DNA from: Methylotenera versatilis 79
Lineage (GTDB): Bacteria; Pseudomonadota; Gammaproteobacteria; Burkholderiales; Methylophilaceae
Reading direction: 5' to 3'
DNA: 64,000 nt
NCBI RefSeq assembly: GCF_000384375.1
Contig: NZ_ARVX01000001.1
Location: 558,001-622,000, forward strand
Shown here: positions 34,968 to 41,938 of the stretch, piece by piece
Position numbering within the stretch: the first letter of the stretch is position 1
How the letters are laid out: each line of letters opens with the position of its first letter
Program-made: the position numbers and the translations under genes
Notes under the pieces: generated by a model
Seen by the model: only the letters and a program-made list of their open reading frames with translations
Databases searched by the model: none
Told to the model about the DNA's origin: nothing

Positions 34968-35920
34968 CTAAAATTAAGTTAGATTCGTATCGTGCAATTC
35001 ATTTTGGTATAAAGGCTGAACGCTCTTGGCAGGAAGCTGTTGTAAGGTATCTCGAAATTAAAGCAAGGCTTAGAAGTTATCGTGATGTAAAACGGATTTG
35101 TCTGAATTTACATCCCTATTTAGGAAACCTGATGCTTAATCAAATTAATGGCGACATTGTTTGGTTGATCATTGAGGGTGAATTTAAAAAGGGAAATAAA
35201 CCAGCAACCGTAAATCGATACTTAGCTGCTTTACGTGGATTATTGCGTATGGCGCGTGACGAATGGCAATGGATAGATCATATCCCTAAAATTCGCATGT
35301 TAACTGGCGAGGTGGAACGCGATAGATGGCTAACAAGAGATGAAGCAGATAGTTTGTTAGCTGTTTGCCCACCTCACCTAGCAGCCGTTGTGAACTTTGC
35401 TTTAGCGACAGGATGCCGCGCTCGGGAAATTCTTGGTTTGGAATGGAATAGAGTTGATCTAAATCGAAATACGGCTTGGCTCAATCAAACTAAGAATGGC
35501 ACACCGAGAGGGGTTCCATTAAATAAAAGTGCAGTTAAGGTTTTATCAGATCAAGTTGGGAAACACGCGAAATTTTGTTTTACTTATAACGGTGAACCGA
35601 TTCGTTACAACATCACGAATCATGCTTGGATCACAGCACTTAAGAAAGCAGGATTAGAGGATTTTAGATTTCACGACTTGCGTCACACTTGGGCTTCTTG
35701 GCATCGTCAAGCTGGTACAAGTTGTGATGAACTGAAAGAACTAGGTGGTTGGAAAACGCGATCAATGGTTGATCGGTATGCTAAATTTGCAACAGAACAT
35801 CTTGCACATGCAGCTAGTCGATTGGATATTGGTTCTCGTCACAATGTGATTGAATTGTCACAATTTGGTCACAGTCATCAAGAAAAAAAGGGCTTAACAG
35901 TTAAGTTAAACCCTTTTTAA
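34835..35920 (+). CDS. Tyrosine site-specific integrase
   Basis: A 361-residue tyrosine recombinase. N-terminal arm-binding region (about 1-60), core-binding SAM-like domain (65-150), catalytic domain (165-330). Active-site residues: R195 (ATGCRAREIL), K219/220 region (QTKNGTPR), H280-x2-R283 (FHDLRHTW), W306 (LGGWKT) in place of the second His, and nucleophile Y315 (MVDRYAKF). It faces the tRNA-Phe gene it uses as attB. The last 11 codons and the stop lie inside the right 87-bp repeat. The start overlaps the excisionase-like gene by 133 nt. Confidence 0.93.
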   Translation: MARETGIYRRDGSPYWWISATLSNGKRIRKSSGSEIREEAEALLAKIKLDSYRAIHFGIKAERSWQEAVVRYLEIKARLRSYRDVKRICLNLHPYLGNLMLNQINGDIVWLIIEGEFKKGNKPATVNRYLAALRGLLRMARDEWQWIDHIPKIRMLTGEVERDRWLTRDEADSLLAVCPPHLAAVVNFALATGCRAREILGLEWNRVDLNRNTAWLNQTKNGTPRGVPLNKSAVKVLSDQVGKHAKFCFTYNGEPIRYNITNHAWITALKKAGLEDFRFHDLRHTWASWHRQAGTSCDELKELGGWKTRSMVDRYAKFATEHLAHAASRLDIGSRHNVIELSQFGHSHQEKKGLTVKLNPF

Positions 35921-35970
35921 ATACTGGTGGCCGGGGACAGAATCGAACTGTCGACACGCGGATTTTCAAT
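35884..35970. repeat. attR, 87-bp direct repeat copy
   Basis: Identical to 30085-30171. It includes the end of the integrase gene (35884-35920), an AT-rich hairpin with G-run/C-run arms that is the tRNA terminator, and the 3' part of tRNA-Phe up to its anticodon loop. Confidence 0.95.
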
Positions 35971-36000
35971 CCGCTGCTCTACCGACTGAGCTACCCGGCC
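35925..36000 (-). tRNA. tRNA-Phe (GAA)
   Basis: 76-nt cloverleaf with a GGCCGGG/CCCGGCC acceptor stem, D-loop sequence TAGCTCAGTCGGTAGAGC, anticodon loop TTGAAAA (anticodon GAA), T-arm GTTCGATTC and encoded CCA. Integration site of the adjacent element. Confidence 0.97.
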
Positions 36001-36033
36001 AGCTGCAATAACATAATTATTTGCAAGTCGCGC

Positions 36034-36039
36034 ATTATA
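36034..36039 (-). promoter_or_regulatory. -10 box of tRNA-Phe promoter
   Basis: Minus-strand TATAAT 34 bp upstream of the tRNA 5' end, followed by a GC-rich discriminator (GCGCG) typical of stable-RNA promoters. No clear -35 box. Confidence 0.5.
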
Positions 36040-36214
36040 GCAAACTTCACATAAATTTACACAGACAAGTGCAATTTAATTCAAACTTTGCGTGTTAAGT
36101 TAATTTAATTGTTTTATGATGATATTAGCAACAATCAACTTGCTGCTGCCACTAACAAGTGGCACAGTTTATTTTACGTTCGAATGACGACAATAAAATT
36201 AAAAGGAGTTTGGT

Positions 36215-36715
36215 ATGGGAATGTTTTCATTTATTAAAGAAGCTGGTGAAAAACTATTTGGTATTGGCGAAGCAAAAGCCGCTGAAGAAGTCGCAAAAAA
36301 AGCACCAACACCTGTAAACGTAGACGCAGCCAATAAAGCCGCGGCTGATGCGATTGCAGCTTATGTTGCCAAAATGAATTTAACCGCACAAGATTTAACG
36401 ATTGGTTTTGATGGCGCATCTGGCACGGTGATTGTGCAAGGTATGGCGGATACGCAAGAAACCAAAGAGAAAATCTTATTATGCTGTGGCAATGTAAAAG
36501 GTGTTGAGCATGTGCAGGATCAATTAGGCGTGATAGAAGCAGAAGCTGAGCCACAATTTTATACGGTTGTTAGTGGTGATACTTTGTCAAAAGTCGCTAA
36601 ACAATTTTATGGCAACGCGAATGCGTACATGAAAATTTTTGAAGCAAATAAGCCAATGTTAAGCCATCCTGATAAAATTTATCCAGGTCAATCTTTACGT
36701 ATTCCACCGCAGTAA
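36215..36715 (+). CDS. kbp: BON/LysM domain protein (Kbp-like)
   Basis: A 166-residue protein close in layout to E. coli Kbp (YgaU). It begins MGMFSFIKEAGEKLFGIG with no signal peptide, has a BON domain at about 48-105 (TIGFDGASGTVIVQGMADTQETKEKI) and a C-terminal LysM domain (about 115-163, QFYTVVSGDTLSKVAKQFYGN...YPGQSLRIP). Kbp is a cytoplasmic K+-binding protein with roles in salt stress. Strong ribosome binding site (AAAAGGAGT). The lipoprotein gene follows at 41 bp with its own ribosome binding site. Confidence 0.87.
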   Translation: MGMFSFIKEAGEKLFGIGEAKAAEEVAKKAPTPVNVDAANKAAADAIAAYVAKMNLTAQDLTIGFDGASGTVIVQGMADTQETKEKILLCCGNVKGVEHVQDQLGVIEAEAEPQFYTVVSGDTLSKVAKQFYGNANAYMKIFEANKPMLSHPDKIYPGQSLRIPPQ

Positions 36716-36756
36716 TTTATTTTTCATCAACATAATATCAATAAGGGAGTTTTACC

Positions 36757-37044
36757 ATGAATACATTTTTACGCGCATTATTAGCAGGTGTTTTTGCAGT
36801 GTCATTATTAGCTGGTTGTCATAAATCGGATGACAAAGTGGAAACCATGAAAGAAGAAGTTGGCGAAGCCGTAGACGCAACCAAAGAAGCGGCTGGTGCT
36901 GTTGCATCAGAAACAAAAGATGCCGTGACTGACGCAGCAAAAGACGCAGCGGCGGCAACATCAGAAGCGGCGGCTGAGGCAAAAGAAGAAGCGGTAGATG
37001 CAGTGCAAGCAGCTAAAGATGCAGCTCACGAAGCAACAAAATAA
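36757..37044 (+). CDS. Alanine-rich helical lipoprotein
   Basis: A 95-residue lipoprotein: signal with lipobox LLAGC (Cys21), then a mature part almost entirely of Ala, Glu, Lys, Asp and Thr in 11-residue-like repeats (EAVDATKEAAGAVASETKDA and similar). This forms long amphipathic helices like apolipoprotein or LEA-type proteins. Cys21 followed by His-Lys-Ser favours outer-membrane retention. Function unknown; it is downstream of kbp, with a GGGAG ribosome binding site, and ends before a strong terminator. Confidence 0.72.
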   Translation: MNTFLRALLAGVFAVSLLAGCHKSDDKVETMKEEVGEAVDATKEAAGAVASETKDAVTDAAKDAAAATSEAAAEAKEEAVDAVQAAKDAAHEATK

Positions 37045-37114
37045 CCACTCTCAATTATTCTGCTAATAATTAGGTTAACTGTACCTAGTTAACCCTATAT
37101 TTAGACTAAAATTT

Positions 37115-37147
37115 AACCCGTAAAGCCGTGAGGTTTTACGGGTTTTT
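37115..37147 (+). terminator. Rho-independent terminator of the kbp/lipoprotein genes
   Basis: 10-bp stem AACCCGTAAA with a partner TTTTACGGGTT and a 9-nt loop, followed by a T run, 70 bp after the lipoprotein stop. Confidence 0.8.
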
Positions 37148-37164
37148 CATTTACACTTATTACT

Positions 37165-38280
37165 ATGAATCGATTTAAAATTACGCCATTAAATAGTCAT
37201 TTAGAATCAACTGCATTGCAAGCCTCTCTACTACAAAAAATCCAGCAAAAAACCAAGCCGATTGGCGCGCTGGGTGAATTAGAAAATCTCGCACTGCAAA
37301 TCGGATTAATCCAAAACACGCTCACACCACAATTAAATAATCCTACTATTTTGGTATTCGCGGCAGATCATGGCATCGCCAATCAAGGCGTCAGCGCTTA
37401 TCCGCAGGCGGTGACTGCGCAAATGGTCATCAATTTTTTGCAAGGCGGCGCGGCGATTAATGTATTCGCCAAACAAAATAACATGACCTTACGCGTGATC
37501 GATGCAGGCGTGAATCACACTTTTGCGCCTGATATCCAAATACTTAACACTTTAATTGATGCAAAAATTGACTATGGAACACATAACTTTTTAGTTGAAC
37601 CAGCGATGAGTTTAACGCAATGTGAGCAGGCAATCGCAAAAGGTGCGGCACTGGCAAAAGCCGAAATAGATAACGGCTGCAATGTGCTGGGTTTTGGTGA
37701 AATGGGCATTGGCAACACCTCATCCGCCAGTTGCTTAATGAGTCTGTTATGCGCCATACCGATTGGGCAATGTGTCGGTCGTGGCACAGGTTTGGATGAT
37801 GCAGGCGTTGAGCATAAAACGGCTATTTTGAGACAGGCAATTCAACAGCACGCCTTAAACGGACAAGATGCTATACAGACTTTAGCGACTTTTGGCGGTT
37901 TTGAAATTGCCATGATGACAGGCGCAATGCTAAGTGCCGCTGAACATAAAACACTGTTAATCATTGATGGCTTTATTGCAACGGCGGCCTTATTAGTCGC
38001 TTACAATTTGCAACCCAATATCTTGGATTATTGTGTATTTGCGCATTGCTCCAACGAAACCGCGCACCGCCAAATGTTAGATTATTTAAAAGCAAAACCT
38101 CTGCTAAATCTTAATTTACGATTAGGCGAAGGATCTGGTGCGGCATTGGCTTATCCATTGATTGAAGCAGCGGTTAATTTTTTAAATGAAATGGCCAGCT
38201 TCGCCAGTGCAGGCGTCAGTGAAAGTATTGGTGAAAGTGCGCATGAAAGTATTGATAGCCAGCTTGAGAGGACGACTTAA
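37165..38280 (+). CDS. cobT: Nicotinate-nucleotide:DMB phosphoribosyltransferase CobT
   Basis: A 371-residue CobT protein that makes alpha-ribazole phosphate from nicotinate mononucleotide and dimethylbenzimidazole. Motifs: [47 protein letters not shown] and the catalytic Glu in [18 protein letters not shown] short Ser/Glu-rich tail ([15 protein letters not shown]) with small internal repeats extends beyond the usual end. Its stop overlaps the cobS start by one base (TAATG), and cobC follows, so the three form one lower-ligand assembly operon. Confidence 0.95.
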   Translation: MNRFKITPLNSHLESTALQASLLQKIQQKTKPIGALGELENLALQIGLIQNTLTPQLNNPTILVFAADHGIANQGVSAYPQAVTAQMVINFLQGGAAINVFAKQNNMTLRVIDAGVNHTFAPDIQILNTLIDAKIDYGTHNFLVEPAMSLTQCEQAIAKGAALAKAEIDNGCNVLGFGEMGIGNTSSASCLMSLLCAIPIGQCVGRGTGLDDAGVEHKTAILRQAIQQHALNGQDAIQTLATFGGFEIAMMTGAMLSAAEHKTLLIIDGFIATAALLVAYNLQPNILDYCVFAHCSNETAHRQMLDYLKAKPLLNLNLRLGEGSGAALAYPLIEAAVNFLNEMASFASAGVSESIGESAHESIDSQLERTT

Positions 38281-39080
38281 TGCAAAAAGAATGGCAATAT
38301 TTCTTATTGGCTTTAGGTTTTTTCACGCGCATTCCTGTGCCTAATTTTGCCCATTTTCAAGAATCAGACTTAAATCATTCCGCCAAATATTTTCCGCTTG
38401 TTGGTATTTTTGTCGGCTTGATTGGTGCTGTTTTCTTTTACGCAGGCAGCCTAGTCTTTCCGCAAACTATCGCCGTATTAATCAGCATGGCAGCCACTAT
38501 TTACCTCACTGGTGCGTTTCATGAAGATGGCTTAGCAGATAGCGCAGATGGCATTGGCGGCGGGTGGGAGCGTGAGCAAATACTCACTATCATGCAAGAT
38601 TCGCGATTAGGCACTTATGGCGCAGTGGCATTATTTTTAATGTTGATGGCTAAATTTCAAACGCTTAATAGTCTTAACCCCATTTTAATTCCACTCACCT
38701 TAATCACAGGGCACGCTTTGAGTCGTTTATGGGCGGTATGGTTAATGGCGGCTTTAAGTTATGCCAAACCTGTAGGTAAAGCTAAACCATTAGCGACACA
38801 ACTAAGCAAGCGCGATTTAGTCATTGCGAACATCTTTGGCTTATTACCATTTTTAGGCATTGTTGGCATGCTAATTGTGAGTGATCACTCACATTTAAAC
38901 ATCGCTCATTATATTTTAATGTCACTCTTACCAAGCTTGATTGTGTGGCTTTGGTGGCGCGCAAAACTGGAAAAGAACTTAGGCGGATACACAGGCGATA
39001 CTTTAGGCGCCATCCAGCAATTAACAGAACTGGCCTTCTATTTAGGCGTATTGGCTTGGTCGCTTAAAACATTAAATTAA
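38280..39080 (+). CDS. cobS: Adenosylcobinamide-GDP ribazoletransferase CobS
   Basis: A 266-residue integral membrane protein that joins activated cobinamide (from CobU) with alpha-ribazole to finish the cobalamin. Signatures: FTRIPVP near residues 15-21, the acidic GAFHEDGLADSADGIGGG (about 77-94), and multiple hydrophobic helices after 100. The ATG is translationally coupled to cobT. Ends 4 bp before cobC. Confidence 0.95.
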   Translation: MQKEWQYFLLALGFFTRIPVPNFAHFQESDLNHSAKYFPLVGIFVGLIGAVFFYAGSLVFPQTIAVLISMAATIYLTGAFHEDGLADSADGIGGGWEREQILTIMQDSRLGTYGAVALFLMLMAKFQTLNSLNPILIPLTLITGHALSRLWAVWLMAALSYAKPVGKAKPLATQLSKRDLVIANIFGLLPFLGIVGMLIVSDHSHLNIAHYILMSLLPSLIVWLWWRAKLEKNLGGYTGDTLGAIQQLTELAFYLGVLAWSLKTLN

Positions 39081-39084
39081 AATC

Positions 39085-39663
39085 ATGAAATTAACATTGA
39101 TTCGCCACACGCGTTTACAGATTGCACCTGGCATTTGTTATGGACAAAGCGATATCGATGTAGCCGCCACATTTATTGAAGAGTCTGAAAAAACTAAAAC
39201 AAAACTAGCTGACATGGCATTTGATGCGGTTTATAGCAGCCCGTTACAGCGATGCGAAAAGTTAGCCCATTCGCTGAATATCGGCGTTCCGATGCTGGAT
39301 ATTCGTCTAAAAGAACTACATTTTGGCGATTGGGAATTACATGCCTGGGATGCGATTCCACGTGAACATTTCGATGTGTGGGCGCAAAATTATGCCCAAA
39401 CTGCACCACCAAACGGTGAGACTTTTAGCCAATTACAAGTGCGTGGAGTCGATTTTTTGAATGAAATCTTAAGCAGTCATTCTGCAGAAAATATTGCAAT
39501 CGTGACGCATGGCGGCATGATACGCGCCCTGCTTGCGCATGTATTAAACATGCCGCTGAAAGGTTTATTTCGCTTTAATATTGATTACGGCAGTATCACG
39601 CAACTGGAGTTTGGCGATGCTCAATCAGGTGCTGTGCCTAAAATTAATTTTGTGAATCTTTAA
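39085..39663 (+). CDS. cobC: Alpha-ribazole phosphatase / histidine phosphatase CobC
   Basis: A 192-residue histidine phosphatase. The phosphohistidine motif is LIRHT (His8) instead of the common RHG; the second His lies in VTHGGMIRALL and the YSSPLQRC segment is the third typical element. It probably removes the phosphate from alpha-ribazole-5'-phosphate, given its place 4 bp after cobS. Other phosphatase substrates cannot be excluded. It converges with the S4-domain gene. Confidence 0.87.
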   Translation: MKLTLIRHTRLQIAPGICYGQSDIDVAATFIEESEKTKTKLADMAFDAVYSSPLQRCEKLAHSLNIGVPMLDIRLKELHFGDWELHAWDAIPREHFDVWAQNYAQTAPPNGETFSQLQVRGVDFLNEILSSHSAENIAIVTHGGMIRALLAHVLNMPLKGLFRFNIDYGSITQLEFGDAQSGAVPKINFVNL

Positions 39664-39685
39664 GAATTTTGCGCTTATTTAAGTG

Positions 39686-39907
39686 TTAAGTCGCTGCAAT
39701 CACCGAAATTTTATTGTCGAAACATTCCACCGTTTGCCCTGCGCGGATTTTGGCGGTTTTACGCAATTCAATCGCACCGTCTACTAACACAATACCGTCT
39801 GCAACAAACGCTTTACCTTGCCCGCCGCTATCGGCGATACCAGTCGTTTTAAGCAAATCGCACAGCGCAATAAACTCGCCTTTTAATTCAAATGTGCTGG
39901 TTTCCAT
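39686..39907 (-). CDS. Small S4-domain RNA-binding protein (YbcJ-like)
   Basis: A 73-residue protein that is just one S4 fold: MSTFELKGEFIALCDLLKTTGIADSGGQGK followed by LVDGAIELRKTAKIRAGQTV. It resembles E. coli YbcJ, thought to bind RNA; the target is unknown. It is the last gene of the btuB-btuM-bluB-cobU strand, 23 bp after cobU, which looks like a fortuitous neighbour. Confidence 0.82.
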   Translation of the reverse strand: METSTFELKGEFIALCDLLKTTGIADSGGQGKAFVADGIVLVDGAIELRKTAKIRAGQTVECFDNKISVIAAT

Positions 39908-39930
39908 ATATATCCTTTAATACTTAAAAT

Positions 39931-40479
39931 TTAAGCGCTTTTTAGTTTAAGCGGCAAACCTGCTGCAATAAATACTACTTCATGCGCCTGTTGAGCAATT
40001 GCTTGATTCAACCTGCCTTGCTCATCCTGAAACTGACGATTAATTGCCCCCAAAGGTACGACTCCCATACCGACTTCATTACTCACTAAAATAATGTTGC
40101 CTTCTAGTTTCGGCAAAATATCCAGAAAATCCTTGCGTGTATCTTGCCAAAATTTAGCGGTATCTTTCACATTTTCAGGCGGCACACACTCTGGGCAAAT
40201 ACATTGCGCCAACCATAATGTTAAACAATCGACAATCACACAAGTGTTTGGTTTGGCTTCATTTACTAGCGCATCTGCAAGATGATGATGCACTTCTAGT
40301 GTTTTCCAATGTGATGGGCGGCTTTGCTGATGCAATGCAATACGCTGCTTAAATTCATCATCGTAAACTTGTGCAGTGGCGATATAAGTCACTGGCAAGC
40401 CAGATTCAATCGCCAACTTTTCAGCATAGCTACTTTTACCAGAACGTGCACCACCTAAAACCAGCGTTACTTTATTCAT
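39931..40479 (-). CDS. cobU: Adenosylcobinamide kinase/guanylyltransferase CobU
   Basis: A 182-residue bifunctional enzyme that phosphorylates adenosylcobinamide and adds GMP. P-loop GGARSGKS (9-16), the guanylylated His is H50 in RIALHQQSRPSHW, and VIVDCLTLWLAQ plus VSNEVGMGVVPLGAINRQFQD are the later signatures. An extra Cys pair (CICPECVPP) lies near residue 95. It overlaps the end of bluB by 8 bp, so the two are coupled. Confidence 0.93.
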   Translation of the reverse strand: MNKVTLVLGGARSGKSSYAEKLAIESGLPVTYIATAQVYDDEFKQRIALHQQSRPSHWKTLEVHHHLADALVNEAKPNTCVIVDCLTLWLAQCICPECVPPENVKDTAKFWQDTRKDFLDILPKLEGNIILVSNEVGMGVVPLGAINRQFQDEQGRLNQAIAQQAHEVVFIAAGLPLKLKSA

Positions 40480-41212
40480 TTTTTGAACCCATTTCTGACA
40501 AATTATCGCCTTGCGAACCGTTCGTTTTCCAGCTATTTTCCATCAACATTTCACTTAAGGGCTTTTCTTTTGCCCAACCCGTTTCCACTAGCATAGGTGC
40601 TTTATAAAAGCTGCTCACATGCCCCAAACACAGTATGGCTATTGGTGTTGCGTCTTCGGGTATCTGTAATAATTGTGCTAACTGAATTGGATCAAAAAGC
40701 GACACCCAGCCCATACCTAATCCTTCCGCGCGTGATGCAAGCCACATATTCTGAATTGCACAACTCACCGATGCAATATCCATTTCTGGTATGGTACGGC
40801 GGCCAAAAATATGTTGCTCACGATTATTACAGAGCGTAGCAATTAACAACTCGCCACACTCTAAAATACCCTCAACTTTTAAGCGTAAAAATTCAGCACT
40901 TTTAGCATCAAACCCATTATGAACAAACCCAGTCGCTGTATTTTCAAACTCGCCAATGGCCTGTGATGTTTTAATGCGCTCAATATCGACCAATTGATGA
41001 ATGCTCTTACGCAATTGATTATCAGTAATATGGATAAATCGCCAAGGCTGCATTAAACCGACGCTAGGTGCGTGGTGCGCAGCTTGCAGAATTTTCTGCA
41101 AAACCTCAGGCGCAACAGCTGTTGATAGAAAATGTCGCATGTCACGCCGTTCAGCAATGACTTTATAAATTGCGGCTTGTTCCGCTGGGCTGTATGCGTG
41201 AGAATTAGACAT
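40472..41212 (-). CDS. bluB: 5,6-dimethylbenzimidazole synthase BluB
   Basis: A 246-residue flavin-destructase in the nitroreductase fold that turns FMNH2 and O2 into DMB, the lower ligand of B12. Signatures: RRDMRHF, LQAAHHAPSVGLMQPWRFI, and the C-terminal AEGLGMGWVSLFDP segment. About 20 residues at the end (ENSWKTNGSQGDNLSEMGSKNE) are variable. With cobT next door the cell can make and attach DMB by itself under oxygen. It follows btuM after a hairpin, so it may have its own promoter. Confidence 0.92.
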   Translation of the reverse strand: MSNSHAYSPAEQAAIYKVIAERRDMRHFLSTAVAPEVLQKILQAAHHAPSVGLMQPWRFIHITDNQLRKSIHQLVDIERIKTSQAIGEFENTATGFVHNGFDAKSAEFLRLKVEGILECGELLIATLCNNREQHIFGRRTIPEMDIASVSCAIQNMWLASRAEGLGMGWVSLFDPIQLAQLLQIPEDATPIAILCLGHVSSFYKAPMLVETGWAKEKPLSEMLMENSWKTNGSQGDNLSEMGSKNE

Positions 41213-41221
41213 GTTAAATAC

Positions 41222-41252
41222 AAAAAAAGCCGCTTTAAATTAAGCGACTTTT
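41222..41252 (-). terminator. Terminator between btuM and bluB
   Basis: Hairpin with AAAAAAAG arms around a CGCTT/AAGCG core and a T run on the minus strand, in the 53-bp gap. One mismatch in the stem. It may limit readthrough from btuB-btuM into bluB-cobU. Confidence 0.65.
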
Positions 41253-41265
41253 TTATTATGCATGA

Positions 41266-41847
41266 TTATATTTTTGAAGTTTGCAAGGGTTTAACATTAC
41301 GCCAAAGCGCAACACTCAACCAAAAAAACGCAAAATACATCATTGAGAATCCCATCCAGTTTGGCAAATATTCCCAACCATGTCGCATAGACTCGACTAA
41401 ACCTTCAGCTGGAAAACGGCCAGAAAACAAATAGTAAGTTTGAGTAGAAATAACAAAAGCAACAAATGTCGTTCCTACACTCACTAAGATATAAGACAAC
41501 ACAGCACTTACATTAGCGGCGAATGTGTCTTTTTGTTTAGCTAACCATAAACCGCCCAACCACATTGCGCCGTAAGCAGGAATCAAACCCCAATAGCCAT
41601 CTGTTAAACAAAAGCCTTGTGCAGGATCAAACGCAGCAGCGCCAAAATCAATCACCGTGGCTAATACAAAAAATACAATAAACCAAGTAGCGCGTTTTAA
41701 CAATAAACCGCCTAATAAAAACAATACTAAACTGGCATCAGGCAATGAAACATGCGTCAACACATGACTGCCGCGCGTTAACAGCATAAAAAATGTAATA
41801 ACTGCCGCGATAATCAGTTGTTTTGATAATGTTAAATGATTTTGCAT
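41266..41847 (-). CDS. btuM: BtuM-type solitary vitamin B12 importer
   Basis: A 193-residue inner-membrane protein with about six helices, similar to the solitary ECF-type S-component BtuM described from Thiobacillus denitrificans. It opens with IAAVITFFMLLTRGSHV, then LPDASLVLFLLGGLLL, and has FCLTDGYWGLIPAYGAMWLGG. In BtuM, Cys80 coordinates the cobalt of cobalamin; here the single Cys of this segment is also residue 80. It lies 91 bp after btuB, in place of the usual btuFCD. It probably brings cobalamin or cobinamide through the inner membrane without its own ATPase. Confidence 0.85.
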   Translation of the reverse strand: MQNHLTLSKQLIIAAVITFFMLLTRGSHVLTHVSLPDASLVLFLLGGLLLKRATWFIVFFVLATVIDFGAAAFDPAQGFCLTDGYWGLIPAYGAMWLGGLWLAKQKDTFAANVSAVLSYILVSVGTTFVAFVISTQTYYLFSGRFPAEGLVESMRHGWEYLPNWMGFSMMYFAFFWLSVALWRNVKPLQTSKI

Positions 41848-41938
41848 AGATGATTGCCCTGCGCTTTAAAAGCCACAAATTAGTAATGACGAATCATACC
41901 ATTATGTAGCTTTTATTTTTCAAATGAACGATTAAAAC

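Larger units (their letters stand above)
30085..35970. mobile_element. 5.8-kb integrative element in tRNA-Phe
   Basis: Bounded by two identical 87-bp direct repeats (30085-30171 and 35884-35970); the right copy is the 3' half and downstream hairpin of an intact tRNA-Phe, the left copy a tRNA fragment. A circle of 5,799 bp is predicted. It carries, in order: four tightly packed genes of unknown function, a Rep_trans-type replication initiator, an AlpA/excisionase-like protein and a tyrosine integrase facing the tRNA, all on the plus strand. No capsid, conjugation or resistance gene is seen. It resembles small integrative-replicative elements or satellites. Gene composition is more AT-rich than the flanks by eye. 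Confidence 0.93.
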
